Below, one piece after another: positions 51,469-60,178 of a stretch of 64,000 nucleotides of DNA (the stretch's first letter is position 1; each line of letters begins with the position of its first letter). A model generated the notes under the pieces. That model had not been told where the DNA came from. It saw only the letters and a program-made list of their open reading frames with translations, and ran no database searches. A program made the translations under genes and the position numbers. Source of the DNA: CAWDDG01 sp963801065 (GTDB lineage: Bacteria > Actinomycetota > Actinomycetes > Jiangellales > Jiangellaceae); contig CAWDDG010000009.1 of assembly GCA_963801065.1 (NCBI GenBank), positions 62,001 through 126,000 on the forward strand, read 5' to 3'.

Positions 51469-53144
51469 GGATCACCGACACGAGCGACCTGTGGTGGAAG
51501 ACGGCCGTCATCTACTGCCTCGACATCGAGACGTTCCTGGACTGGAACGGCGACGGCATCGGCGACGTCCAGGGCCTGGCGAACCGGATCGACTACCTGG
51601 CCGACCTCGGCGTCACCTGCCTGTGGCTGATGCCGTTCTACCCGACGCCCGACCGCGACGACGGCTATGACATCACCGACTTCTACGGTGTCGATCCGCG
51701 CCTCGGCAGCCACGGCGACGTGGTCGAGCTCATCCGAACCGCCCGTGACCGCGGTATGCGCGTCATCGCCGACCTGGTCGTCAACCACACGTCCGACCGG
51801 CACCCGTGGTTCAGGAGCGCGCGGTCGAGTAAGAGCTCGCCCTACCGGGACTACTACGTATGGCGCTCGGAGCCGCCGCCGGATACCTCCAAGGAGACCG
51901 TCTTCCCGGACCAGGAGCACAGCATCTGGGAGCTCGATGAGAAGACCGGCGAGTACTACCTGCACCGCTTCTACAAGCACCAACCCGACCTCAACGTTGC
52001 CAACCCGGCTGTTCGCAACGAGATTGCCAAGGTGATGGGGTTCTGGCTCGAGCTCGGGCTGTCGGGGTTCCGGGTCGACGCGGTTCCGTTTCTGCTGGAG
52101 ACCACTGGAGCCGGCGAGGAAGAGGTCGACGAGTTCGCCGATCCGCACAACTACCTGCGGGCGCTGCGCTCGTTCCTCGGCCGGCGATCAGGCGACGCGA
52201 TCCTGCTCGGCGAGGTGAACCTGCCGCCCAAGGACCAGGTGCGCTACTTCGGCGGCGAGAACGGCGACGAGCTGACCATGCAGTTCGACTTCATCGGGAT
52301 GCAGAACCTCTACCTCTCGCTGGCCCGCCAGGACGCGCGGCCGCTGGCTCGGGCGCTCACCGAGCGGCCGGTTTGCTCGCCGGACTGCCAGTGGGCCACC
52401 TTCGTCCGCAACCACGACGAGCTGACACTCGACAAGCTCACCGACGAGGAGCGCCAGGAGGTCTTCGCCGCGTTCGGTCCAGAGGAACGGATGCAAATCT
52501 TCGGACGCGGCCTGATCCGGCGGCTGCCTCCCATGCTCGACGGCGACCCTCGCCGAATCCGGATGGTCTACAGCCTGCTGTTCTCGTTGCCAGGTACGCC
52601 CGTTCTGTTCTACGGCGAGGAGATCGGCATGGGAGAGAACCTTTCCGCCGGTGACCGGCTGGCGGTCCGTTCCCCGATGCAGTGGTCGGCGGATCGCAAC
52701 GGAGGCTTCTCGACGGCGCGTCCGTCGCGGCTGATCGCCCCGGTGGTCGAAGGTGGGTTCGCCCCGGAACACGTCAACGTCGACGACCAGCGCCGCGACC
52801 GCGACTCACTGCTCAGCTTCATGTCGACGCTGATCCGCCGGTACCGGGAAAGCCCCGAGCTCGGCTGGGCCACGTTCGGTGTACTCGACCAGCCGCACCG
52901 CGACGTGCTGGCCCATCGGTGCACCTGGGACGACGGGACGCTGGTCGCCATGCACAATCTTGCACCCGAGCCCCGAACGCTGACATTGACGCTCGACGAC
53001 TGCGACGAGTCGTGCAGTCTCACCGACCTGCTGGAGCCCGGGCGGACGGCGCTCGACGCCGACGGCTCCGCCGAGCTCGTCCTTGACGGATACGGCTACC
53101 GGTGGCTACGGGTCACGCGGCCGGGGAACCGGCGCCTGCAGTGA
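51465..53144 (+). CDS. GH13 family enzyme, trehalose synthase-like
   Basis: 559 residues of alpha-amylase fold. Catalytic residues are in GFRVDAVPF (nucleophile Asp), ILLGEVNL (acid Glu) and FVRNHDELTL (transition-state Asp). WNGDGIGDVQGLANRIDYL and the PMQWSADRNGGFS segment are typical of the TreS lineage, which interconverts maltose and trehalose. It is shorter than typical TreS and carries no maltokinase domain. Coupling to a flavin-type oxidoreductase is unexplained; the true substrate may differ from maltose. Confidence 0.88.
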   Translation: MRITDTSDLWWKTAVIYCLDIETFLDWNGDGIGDVQGLANRIDYLADLGVTCLWLMPFYPTPDRDDGYDITDFYGVDPRLGSHGDVVELIRTARDRGMRVIADLVVNHTSDRHPWFRSARSSKSSPYRDYYVWRSEPPPDTSKETVFPDQEHSIWELDEKTGEYYLHRFYKHQPDLNVANPAVRNEIAKVMGFWLELGLSGFRVDAVPFLLETTGAGEEEVDEFADPHNYLRALRSFLGRRSGDAILLGEVNLPPKDQVRYFGGENGDELTMQFDFIGMQNLYLSLARQDARPLARALTERPVCSPDCQWATFVRNHDELTLDKLTDEERQEVFAAFGPEERMQIFGRGLIRRLPPMLDGDPRRIRMVYSLLFSLPGTPVLFYGEEIGMGENLSAGDRLAVRSPMQWSADRNGGFSTARPSRLIAPVVEGGFAPEHVNVDDQRRDRDSLLSFMSTLIRRYRESPELGWATFGVLDQPHRDVLAHRCTWDDGTLVAMHNLAPEPRTLTLTLDDCDESCSLTDLLEPGRTALDADGSAELVLDGYGYRWLRVTRPGNRRLQ

Positions 53145-53183
53145 CCGTACGAACCATGAGGAGATCAATGTCATCACGCCGGG

Positions 53184-53333
53184 ATGGACCGAGTCCCGGC
53201 CTGGCAGGTCGACGGCTGGGTCAGCACCTACACGGCGATCGCGGCCGCAGAGTTGGCGGGTGTGAGCGACACGGTCGCGCGGATCGCCGGTCACGAGCGG
53301 AGGTCTCTCGGCGACGTCCTCCACGCACAGGCG
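53184..53333 (+). pseudogene. C-terminal remnant of an NmrA/SDR-type oxidoreductase
   Basis: The frame from ATG 53184 reads VPAWQVDGWVSTYTAIAAAE, LAGVSDTVARIAGHERRSL and GDVLHA, the usual C-terminal end of NmrA-like NAD(P)-binding proteins. The Rossmann N-terminus is absent upstream, where the GH13 gene ends, and the frame then runs on into unrelated sequence to 53429. It is probably a fragment left by deletion or recombination. Confidence 0.5.
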
Positions 53334-53426
53334 GAGGGCGTGCAGGCCCGAGTTCGCGTTCGGAGCCGACGGACCGATTCCATCCGACCATCGCGACGGC
53401 CCGTCGACGGTGTCTGCGTGCCGCCA

Positions 53427-53432
53427 TAGCCT
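53427..53432 (+). promoter_or_regulatory. -10 box of the DAO-like gene (leaderless)
   Basis: TAGCCT lies 6 nt before GTG 53439. Confidence 0.45.
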
Positions 53433-53438
53433 GACGTC

Positions 53439-54392
53439 GTGAGCGACTCGCGCCCCGACGCGGTCGTCGTCGGCGCCGGCGTCGTCGGGCTCACGACGGG
53501 CATCTGCCTCGCCGAGGCCGGGCTCGCGACACGGGTCGTCGCTGCCGCGGCGCCGCGCGAGACCACGTCGTACGCTGCTGGCGCGTTGTGCGGTCCGGTC
53601 TTCGTCCCGGCCGACCATCCCTCCGGGGCACGGGAACACGCGAGCTACGACGAGTTCGTCGCGCTGGCGGCGACCTCCGGCACCGGCGTGCACCTGTGCC
53701 CCGGCCGGTTCGTCGCGCCCGCGGACATGCCCCAACCTCCGCAGGTGTACCGGCCCGCCGGCGTGCGCTCCCTGGCGGCGGACGAGCTGCCGCGGGGCTA
53801 CGGCTCCGGGTTCTTCGCCACCCTGCCCTGCGTCGACATGCCCGCGTATCTCGACTACCTGACGGCGCGGCTGGCAGCCGCGGGCGGCCGGATCGAGATG
53901 CGGAGGCTGGGCACGCTGTCCGACGCCGCTCGGGAGGCTCCCCTGGTCGCCAACTGTGCCGGCCTGGGTGCCCGCGAGCTCGTCCCGGACCCGACCGTGC
54001 ACCCGGTGCGCGGACAGCACGTCGTCGTCGAGAACCCGGGCGTCGACACGCTGTTCATGGAGCCGCCTCTCGGTGCCGAGTGGGCGGGCTACATCCCGCA
54101 CGGCGACGTCGTCGTGCTGGGCGGCATAGCGGTCGAGGACGACTGGAACCTCGAACCGGATCCGGCGGTGGCCGACGGGATCCTGCGTCGCTGCATCGCG
54201 GTCGAGCCCCGGTTCCGCGACGCCCGCGTCATCGAGCACCGGGTGGGCTTGCGACCAGGCCGCCCCGCGATCCGGCTGGAGCGCGACGACGTCGGCGCCA
54301 CCCGGATCGTGCACAACTACGGCCACGGTGGGGTCGGCGTGATGCTCTCCTGGGCGTGCGCTCGCGAGGCGGTCGGTCTCCTCACGATCTGA
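53439..54392 (+). CDS. D-amino acid oxidase-type FAD oxidoreductase
   Basis: 317 residues. The FAD-binding motif VVVGAGVVGLTTGICLAEAG is at the N-terminus; C-terminal RVGLRPGRPAIRLE and HNYGHGGVGVMLSWACA are the DAO signature (HNYGHGG). It oxidises D-amino acids to imino acids with release of peroxide. RidA-type proteins commonly handle the imines it makes, and a decayed RidA gene lies 4 kb away. GTG 53439 is supported by a -10 box 6 nt upstream. Confidence 0.9.
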   Translation: MSDSRPDAVVVGAGVVGLTTGICLAEAGLATRVVAAAAPRETTSYAAGALCGPVFVPADHPSGAREHASYDEFVALAATSGTGVHLCPGRFVAPADMPQPPQVYRPAGVRSLAADELPRGYGSGFFATLPCVDMPAYLDYLTARLAAAGGRIEMRRLGTLSDAAREAPLVANCAGLGARELVPDPTVHPVRGQHVVVENPGVDTLFMEPPLGAEWAGYIPHGDVVVLGGIAVEDDWNLEPDPAVADGILRRCIAVEPRFRDARVIEHRVGLRPGRPAIRLERDDVGATRIVHNYGHGGVGVMLSWACAREAVGLLTI

Positions 54393-54419
54393 GCCCCCGG
54401 CGCCGGTGGATGTGGACGA

Positions 54420-55391
54420 TCACTTCGGCAGGAGAAGGACCTTCCCGGTCGTGCGACGAGCTTGAAGGTCCTCGTGCGCGCGGGCGGCCTCCGCCAACGG
54501 GTATGTCGCGCCCACCCGAACCGACAGCGACCCGTCGGCCGCCCAACCGAAGAGCTCGGCGGCTCGACGGTGCAGCTCCGCGGGCTCCGCCGTGTAGTGC
54601 CTGCCGGTCGGCCGGGTCAGGTAGACAGAACCAGAATCCTCCAGCCGTATCGGATCGAACGGCGGCACCGGGCCGCTGGATCCGCCGTAGAGCACCAGTG
54701 TGCCCCGGGTCGCCAGGGACGCCAGGCTCCCGTCGAACGTCGACGCACCGACCCCGTCGTAGACGACGGGCACGCCTCTCCCACCGGTCAGCTCTCGCAC
54801 CCGGGAGGTGAAGTCCTCCTCGCCGTAGAGGATCACCTGCGCCGCGCCGGCCTTCCGCGCGAGTTCGGCCTTCTCGGGCGTGGACACGGTGGCGATCACT
54901 CGGCCGCCGCGCCGACTCACGATCTGGGTGAGCAGCAGGCCGACTCCACCGGCGGCCGCGTGCACGAGCACGTCGTCGCCCTCGGCGACCGGGTACGTCG
55001 ACGTGGCGAGGTAGTGCGCTGTGAGACCTTGCATTGGCAGTGCCGCTGCGACCAGGTCGTCCACCTCGTCGGGGATGCGCAACCCGCGCTCGGCGGAAAC
55101 CACGACCCGATCGGCGTAGCTGCCGAGCCTGCCTGTCCACGCCACCCGGTCGCCCTCCTGCCATCCTTCGACCGCAGGGCCGAGGGCGACGACCCGGCCG
55201 GCCCCTTCGAGGCCGAGAATCGCGGGAAGCTTGATCCGATACTGGCCCGATCGCTGGTAGGTGTCGACGTAGTTGACGCCGGCTGCGGTGACATCGACGA
55301 GCAGCTGGCCGGGCCCTGGAGCCGGGTCGGGGCGTTCCTGCACGACGAGCACGTCAGGCCCTCCAGGCTCATTGACGACGACGGCCCGCAT
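54420..55391 (-). CDS. Zinc-independent NADPH:quinone oxidoreductase (QOR, MDR family)
   Basis: 323 residues. The GroES-like N-terminus (AAGVNYVDTYQRSGQYRI) and Rossmann domain VHAAAGGVGLLLTQIVSRRG are typical of quinone reductase. ILGLEGAGRV and PMQGLTAHYL are also family marks. No zinc-ligand Cys set is seen. It reduces quinones or enones with NADPH. ATG 55391 is preferred because GGAGGAAGT lies just upstream. It converges on the DAO gene with a 27-nt gap. Confidence 0.92.
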   Translation of the reverse strand: MRAVVVNEPGGPDVLVVQERPDPAPGPGQLLVDVTAAGVNYVDTYQRSGQYRIKLPAILGLEGAGRVVALGPAVEGWQEGDRVAWTGRLGSYADRVVVSAERGLRIPDEVDDLVAAALPMQGLTAHYLATSTYPVAEGDDVLVHAAAGGVGLLLTQIVSRRGGRVIATVSTPEKAELARKAGAAQVILYGEEDFTSRVRELTGGRGVPVVYDGVGASTFDGSLASLATRGTLVLYGGSSGPVPPFDPIRLEDSGSVYLTRPTGRHYTAEPAELHRRAAELFGWAADGSLSVRVGATYPLAEAARAHEDLQARRTTGKVLLLPK

Positions 55392-55502
55392 ACTTCCTCC
55401 CTCCACTGACGTGGTGTGCCTACGAAAGTCGCTGCGACCGCACGGTGTTCCCGCCGTCCTGTCGCCGGTCTCTCGACGAGGACGCGCTTCTCCGAAGGCA
55501 GG

Positions 55503-55882
55503 TCAGGCGCGCTCCGCGCTCTCGACGACGAAGGGAATTCCCTGCTGACAGGTCGTCATCAACCGGCCGCTCATGTCCGGTGACTTTCACCCGCTGGCCC
55601 GAGGTGAGCACGTCGCGTGGCCCTCCGATCAGCAGATAGCCCGACAACAGCAGACATCCGCCGCACTCGACGCCGTCACCCGGAATGCCGGTCAGGATCA
55701 TGGTGCGCGACGTGGGCGTCACGCTCCGGATGGGCTGGCCCGGACGGGGTCGGTGGTGTGCCGTTCATGCTCGACGCTCCTCGGGCGTTCGGGTCGGGTG
55801 CCGACGTCATCTGGTCTCTGCCCCATCCCGTGAGCAGCAGTACGGCGGCCGTCACCGCCGCACACACGCGCGGCGGCCTCAT
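55503..55882 (-). pseudogene. Decayed secreted lipoprotein with DUF5818-like domain (two frameshifts, lost lipobox Cys)
   Basis: The start at 55882 gives a signal peptide, MRPPRVCAAVTAAVLLLTGW, whose last residue would be the lipobox Cys (TGC) but reads TGG. The frame ends early near 55680. A second frame carries ECGGCLLLSGYLLIGGPRDV and SGQRVKVTGHERP, and a third, near 55557, ends MTTCQQGIPFVVESAERA with TGA at 55503. Read together it is a small OB-fold, lipoprotein-like protein. At least two indels and the lost Cys make it non-functional as written. The flanks 55392-55502 and 55883-56026 show no gene. Confidence 0.65.
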
Positions 55883-56026
55883 GCGGATCCGACGCGTCAC
55901 GCTGCGACAGGGTTCCACCGCGAGGTGATCATAAGCACCAGAAATAGTTGACGTGGCAAGGGCGATTGTGTCGTCCGTGACGTCGTGGAACCGTCGGACC
56001 GGGCAGACCCTCGAGGGAGGCCATTG

Positions 56027-56560
56027 ATGGGCATCACCAGGTTGAACCATGCGGTCCTGTTCGTTCGCGACGTGGCACGAAGTGTGGCCTTCTATACCGA
56101 CGTGCTCGGGTTCCGCCGCATCGACATGACTCCCGAAGGTTTCTCGGGTGCCGCGTTCCTCCAGGCGCCCGGCTCGACAAACGACCACGACCTGGGGCTC
56201 TTCGAGATCGGCGCCGCCGCCGGGGAGTCCGCTGCCGGACGATCGACCGTCGGGCTCTACCACCTGGCCTGGGAGGTCGAGACGCTCGCCGACCTGAAGA
56301 CCCTCGCCTCGACCCTGGCCGCGCACGGCGCCCTCGGCGGAAGCTCGGACCACGGCACGACCAAGAGTCTCTACGGCAAGGACCCGGACGGGCTCGAGTT
56401 CGAGGTTGCGTGGATCGTGCCGGCGGACCAGCTCGACGAAACGGCGCTGGAGGCCCGCAAGAGCATCCGGCCGCTGAATCTCGACCAGGAAATCGCCCGC
56501 TACGGCGCCGACACGCGCGGCGGCGTCGGCATCTCGACGTCGCTCGGAGCACCCGGTTGA
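56027..56560 (+). CDS. VOC-family protein (glyoxalase/dioxygenase fold)
   Basis: 177 residues. The first betaalphabetabetabeta module has LNHAVLFVRDVARSVAFYTDVLGFRRID, with the metal-ligand His8-type residue in NHAVLF. The second has GLYHLAWEVETLADLK and the Glu ligand in GLEFEVAWIV. It resembles catechol-dioxygenase-like VOC proteins in length and layout; the substrate is unknown. GAGGGAGG lies upstream of ATG 56027. Its stop overlaps the next gene (TTGA), so it is coupled to the methyltransferase. Confidence 0.88.
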   Translation: MGITRLNHAVLFVRDVARSVAFYTDVLGFRRIDMTPEGFSGAAFLQAPGSTNDHDLGLFEIGAAAGESAAGRSTVGLYHLAWEVETLADLKTLASTLAAHGALGGSSDHGTTKSLYGKDPDGLEFEVAWIVPADQLDETALEARKSIRPLNLDQEIARYGADTRGGVGISTSLGAPG

Positions 56561-57414
56561 GTCATCAACCCGACGTCGACTGGGCGGAGCATGCCGACCA
56601 CCTCGCGGCGGCGGCACGGGACGACGCCGAGTGGTACCGGAGCCTCGCGACGAGCCTTGTCCGGCCGAGTGACGGACTCCTGGTCGATGTCGGCTGCGGT
56701 GGGGCGGGCATGGCCGCGGCCCTTGCGCTAGCCGCCCCGTCGGCCCAGGTCGTCGCCGTGGACGGTGAGCCCGAGGTGCTGACGGCGGCACGTGAACATC
56801 TCGACCGGGTCGCGCCTGCTGTCCGCACCGCACGTGCCGACCTGACCGCGGACTCGGTCCACCTGGCGACGGCGGTCGGAGGTCGACCCGACCTGATCTG
56901 GGCTGCTTCGGTCGTTCACCACGCGCCGGACCAGCAGGCCACGATCGACGCACTGGCCGGCCTGCTTTCGACCCGTGGCCGGCTCGCGCTGGCCGAGGCC
57001 GGCCTGGCCAGCCGTCATCTCCCGTGGGACCTGGGGGTCGGTGCGCCGGGACTCGAGCTCCGACTCGAGGCCGCCCAGGATCGCTGGTTCACCGCCATGC
57101 GTGCGAGCTTGCCGGGCTCGGTGCCGATGCCGTACGGGTGGACCCGAGCCCTCGCGCACGCGGGGTTGGTCGGCGTGACCACCCGCACCCTGCTCATCGA
57201 ACGTCCGGCGCCATTGTCCGTCGATGACCGCGGGCGGGTGGTCGACAAGCTCGCCCATCGCGTCGACCACCTGCGCGACAAGGGGCTTCTCGACCCGTCC
57301 GACCTCGTGGTCTGGGATCTCCTGCTCGACCCGGACGGCCCCGATTGGTTGGGTCGGCGTGACGACCTCTTCGTCCTCGACGCCCGCAGTGTGCACACGG
57401 GTGAACGACCCTAA
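56557..57414 (+). CDS. SAM-dependent methyltransferase coupled to the VOC gene
   Basis: 285 residues. Motif I is LLVDVGCGGAGMAAALAL; VVAVDGEPEVLTAAREHL and DLIWAASVVHHAPDQQATID follow, which is a Methyltransf_25-like fold. TTG 56557 is taken as start because it overlaps the upstream stop as TTGA and leads into SHQPDVDWAEHADHL. The substrate is unknown; the coupled VOC protein suggests a shared small-molecule modification. Confidence 0.82.
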   Translation: MSHQPDVDWAEHADHLAAAARDDAEWYRSLATSLVRPSDGLLVDVGCGGAGMAAALALAAPSAQVVAVDGEPEVLTAAREHLDRVAPAVRTARADLTADSVHLATAVGGRPDLIWAASVVHHAPDQQATIDALAGLLSTRGRLALAEAGLASRHLPWDLGVGAPGLELRLEAAQDRWFTAMRASLPGSVPMPYGWTRALAHAGLVGVTTRTLLIERPAPLSVDDRGRVVDKLAHRVDHLRDKGLLDPSDLVVWDLLLDPDGPDWLGRRDDLFVLDARSVHTGERP

Positions 57415-57429
57415 GGCTCGCTACATCGC

Positions 57430-57477
57430 GCGTAAGACCATTGCTTGCGAGTTTCACCAGCAAGACTCCTCTTACGC
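57430..57477 (+). promoter_or_regulatory. Nested inverted repeat upstream of hipBA (possible operator)
   Basis: GCGTAAGA (57430-57437) pairs with TCTTACGC (57470-57477), enclosing CTTGC (57444-57448) and GCAAG (57460-57464). It lies in the 149-nt gap before hipB, about 90-130 nt upstream of its start. HipB-type repressors bind inverted repeats at their own promoter, so this is a candidate site. It could instead terminate the methyltransferase transcript. Confidence 0.4.
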
Positions 57478-57563
57478 TCAGCCTGAAATGCATAACCCTT
57501 GATCTCAGCGTCGAACCGGGGCATCCTTGTCTTAAGCTTGTGTCTACGAGCATAGGAGGGGCA

Positions 57564-57899
57564 ATGGCACGGCCGCGTCGCCGGCACCTCCGCTCGAGCG
57601 AGCCTTCGATCCCGATGGTCCCTGACCTGCGGAACTACCTCGTCGAGCGACGCCTCGAGCTCGGGCTCACCCAGGCTGACCTGGCCGACCTTGCCGGCGT
57701 CAGCCGAAGCAGCGTCCAGGGGCTCGAAGCAGGCAGGCCCACGGCGCGGCTATCCGCACTGCTCGCCGTTGCCGAGGCTTTGGGCGCGTCCGTCGTGCTG
57801 ATGCCCACGGCCCTCGCCACAGCGGTCGACGACGCGGCAGTCCTACGCTCCGACGCGAGCGGGACGCGGACCCGGGTCATCGGCGACGGTCAGGCCTGA
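57564..57899 (+). CDS. hipB: HipB-like antitoxin (XRE helix-turn-helix)
   Basis: 111 residues. The helix-turn-helix is VERRLELGLTQADLADLAGV and SRSSVQGLEAGRPTARL, near residues 27-67. It should neutralise HipA and repress the operon. AGGAGGGG lies just upstream of ATG 57564. The gene is 2 nt from hipA, so the pair is coupled. The C-terminal tail is rich in Ala/Asp/Thr. Confidence 0.9.
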   Translation: MARPRRRHLRSSEPSIPMVPDLRNYLVERRLELGLTQADLADLAGVSRSSVQGLEAGRPTARLSALLAVAEALGASVVLMPTALATAVDDAAVLRSDASGTRTRVIGDGQA

Positions 57900-57901
57900 C
57901 C

Positions 57902-59191
57902 GTGGCCGCGAACGTCGAAGACCTCCGGCAGGTCGACGTCGCCGACGTGTACAAGGGCGATCGGCTCGCCGGCACGTTGGAACGCAGCGGCTCCGAGGTG
58001 GTGTTCCGGTACGGCGCCGACTACGTCGCCGACCCGCGAACCCCGCAGGTCGCATGGGCCGTCCCGAAGGACGGTCCACCGGCGCGAGGGACAGGCGACA
58101 GCGTGCCCCCGTTCTTCGCCGGACTCCTCCCCGAGGGCGCCCGGCTGAGTGCCCTCGTCGCCGGCACGAAGACGTCCGCGGACGATCACCTCACACTGTT
58201 GCTCGCGGTCGGCAACGACACGATCGGGGACGTTCGCGTCGTCCCACAGGGCATGGCGCCGGTCGAACCCGCGGTTGCCTTCGACGACCGCGACATGTCC
58301 ACGCTCGACCTCGCCGCCCTGTTCGTCGGCGTGACCGGCCAGGACACGCTCGAGTACGACACCGCAGCGCTCCCCGGCGTCCAGCCGAAGGTCTCCGCGG
58401 CCATGGTGTCGGCTCCGCTGCGGGCGGCGACGGGCCCCGCGATCCTCAAGCTCAACCCCGACAGGTACCCGCAGCTGGTCGAGAACGAGCGCTTCTTCCT
58501 TTCCATGGCCCGAGATTGCGGCATCGAGGTGCCCGACCACCGATTGGTTCACGACGGGCACGGCCGGGCAGGGCTGCTCGTCAGCCGGTTCGACCGGGAG
58601 GTCGCGGGTGACGTCGTGCGCCTGGCCCAGGAGGATGCGTGCCAAGTCCTCGACGTCTACCCCGGAAGCAAGTACCGCCTCAAGACCGAGGACGTCGTCG
58701 CCCGCCTCGGGCACGCGGTGCTTGCGGGCGGTGGATCCCGCCCCCTCGCCGTCCTGCGGCTGTTCGAGCTCGTCGCCTTCTCGTACCTCATCGGCAACGG
58801 AGACCTGCACGGGAAGAACTTCTCCATCGGACGACGTCGGGGCGGCCGATGGGACGTCACGCCGGCGTACGACCTGATCTGCACCCAGCCGTATCTGAGC
58901 TGGAGGGATCCGATGGCGCTGACTCTCTACGGACGAGCGAACCGGCTGACGCGGAGCCACCTGCTCGCGGCCGGTGAGCGGCTCGGTCTGACCGAACGCG
59001 CGCTCACCGCGCGGCTGGACCGCATGTGCGACAAGGCAGGGTCATGGGTCGACCGCGTGGAGGAGATCGGACTCGAGGCCAAGGCGACGCGGCAGCTGGA
59101 GGGCATGCTCGTCGCGCGGCTTGCCGAACTGGCTAAGGCAGAAGTGCGTGGAGCACCGTTTCCGGACGCAGACGCCGCACCTACGAGCTGA
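57902..59191 (+). CDS. hipA: HipA-family serine/threonine kinase toxin
   Basis: 429 residues. The Gly-rich P-loop region is PGVQPKVSAAM, followed by AILKLNPDRYPQLVENERFF (the ATP Lys), the catalytic loop YLIGNGDLHGKNFSIG near residue 290 and the metal motif VTPAYDLICT. HipA kinases inactivate glutamyl-tRNA synthetase or related targets and halt growth. It starts with GTG 57902, 2 nt after hipB. All catalytic residues appear intact, so it is probably an active module. Confidence 0.92.
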   Translation: MAANVEDLRQVDVADVYKGDRLAGTLERSGSEVVFRYGADYVADPRTPQVAWAVPKDGPPARGTGDSVPPFFAGLLPEGARLSALVAGTKTSADDHLTLLLAVGNDTIGDVRVVPQGMAPVEPAVAFDDRDMSTLDLAALFVGVTGQDTLEYDTAALPGVQPKVSAAMVSAPLRAATGPAILKLNPDRYPQLVENERFFLSMARDCGIEVPDHRLVHDGHGRAGLLVSRFDREVAGDVVRLAQEDACQVLDVYPGSKYRLKTEDVVARLGHAVLAGGGSRPLAVLRLFELVAFSYLIGNGDLHGKNFSIGRRRGGRWDVTPAYDLICTQPYLSWRDPMALTLYGRANRLTRSHLLAAGERLGLTERALTARLDRMCDKAGSWVDRVEEIGLEAKATRQLEGMLVARLAELAKAEVRGAPFPDADAAPTS

Positions 59192-59296
59192 CCCGCTTGC
59201 GCCGGGCGGCTCTCGCCACCGATCGGACCGCGTGGCGCGAGTTCAGCGGCGTCGTCGACCAGATCCTGGGCGTCTCGCGGTCGGCGTGACCCGCCT

Positions 59297-59325
59297 GGGT
59301 GGCGCAACCGCTGGATGCGCCACCC
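59297..59325. terminator. Bidirectional terminator between hipA and pspA
   Basis: A perfect 10-bp stem, GGGTGGCGCA / TGCGCCACCC, with a 9-nt loop, lies between the convergent hipA and pspA genes, 12 nt before the pspA stop. Confidence 0.7.
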
Positions 59326-59337
59326 GGACCTTCTCGA

Positions 59338-60117
59338 TCAAGAACTGGACGAACCCGAGCCGCCGGCTCCGGAGCCCAGCGCAGGAGCGGCCGGTGTGCC
59401 GCCGACGGCGCCGGCCTTGAGCGCGGCGAGCCGGGCCTCGACCTCGGCCTGCTCGTCGAGGTCTTCGAGGCTCTCGAACTGCGAGTCCAGCGACGACGCC
59501 GCCAGCTCGGCCTGTCCGCGTACCCTGGCCTCCTCACGCTTGATCTTCTCCTCGAACCGGCTGACCTCGCTGGTGGGGTCGAGGAGGTCGATGCTCTTCA
59601 CCGCGTCCTGGATCTGAGACTGTGCCTGGGCGGTCTTCGCACGGGCGATCAGCTCGTTGCGCTTGCTGGTCAGCTCGTTCAGCTTGTCCTTCATCGAGGC
59701 GAGCCCGGACTTGAGCTTCTCGACGACGTCGCGCTGCGCGGCCAGGTTCGGCCCGGTCGCCTTGACCTCGTTCTCGGCCGACATCTGTCTGCCGATTGCG
59801 ATCTTGGCCAGGTTGTCGAACTTCTCCGCGTCTGCCGCGTTGCCGGCGGCACGGAACTCGTCGGCTTTCTGGCTGGCCGCGAGCGCCTTCCGGCCCCACT
59901 CCACCGCTGCTTGCTGATCCTCGGCGTAGTCGTCCTCGAGCATCCGGAGGTTGCCGATCGTCTGCGCGATCGCGCCCTCGGCCTCCGCGATGCTGTTGGT
60001 GTAGTCGCGCACCATCTGGTCGAGCATCATCTCGGGGTCCTCGGCCGAGTCGAGCAGCGCGTTGATGTTTGCCTTCGCGAGTTGGGCGACGCGACCGAAG
60101 ATGGACTGCTTGCTCAT
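59338..60117 (-). CDS. pspA: PspA/IM30-family phage-shock protein
   Basis: 259 residues, mostly coiled coil: SIFGRVAQLAKANINALLDS at the N-terminal amphipathic helix, MLDQMVRDYTNSIAEAEGAI, then heptad Ala/Glu/Lys stretches to about 220 and a Gly/Ser-rich tail. It binds stressed membranes and forms ESCRT-III-like assemblies. ATG 60117 has AAGGGG 8 nt upstream. It follows the TPM-domain gene after 61 nt on the same strand, a pairing seen in other actinobacteria. Confidence 0.93.
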   Translation of the reverse strand: MSKQSIFGRVAQLAKANINALLDSAEDPEMMLDQMVRDYTNSIAEAEGAIAQTIGNLRMLEDDYAEDQQAAVEWGRKALAASQKADEFRAAGNAADAEKFDNLAKIAIGRQMSAENEVKATGPNLAAQRDVVEKLKSGLASMKDKLNELTSKRNELIARAKTAQAQSQIQDAVKSIDLLDPTSEVSRFEEKIKREEARVRGQAELAASSLDSQFESLEDLDEQAEVEARLAALKAGAVGGTPAAPALGSGAGGSGSSSS

Positions 60118-60178
60118 GTGCCTGCCCCTTCCGGGAGTAGTTGTCTGGTCGAGTTCACGTTCTCCGCTGCGCTCACGT

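Noticed and set aside
59187..59288. A short frame (TRLRRAALATDRTAWREFSG) after hipA resembling the end of a PadR-type regulator
   Set aside because: Only about 30 residues with weak similarity and no start; left as a possible remnant.
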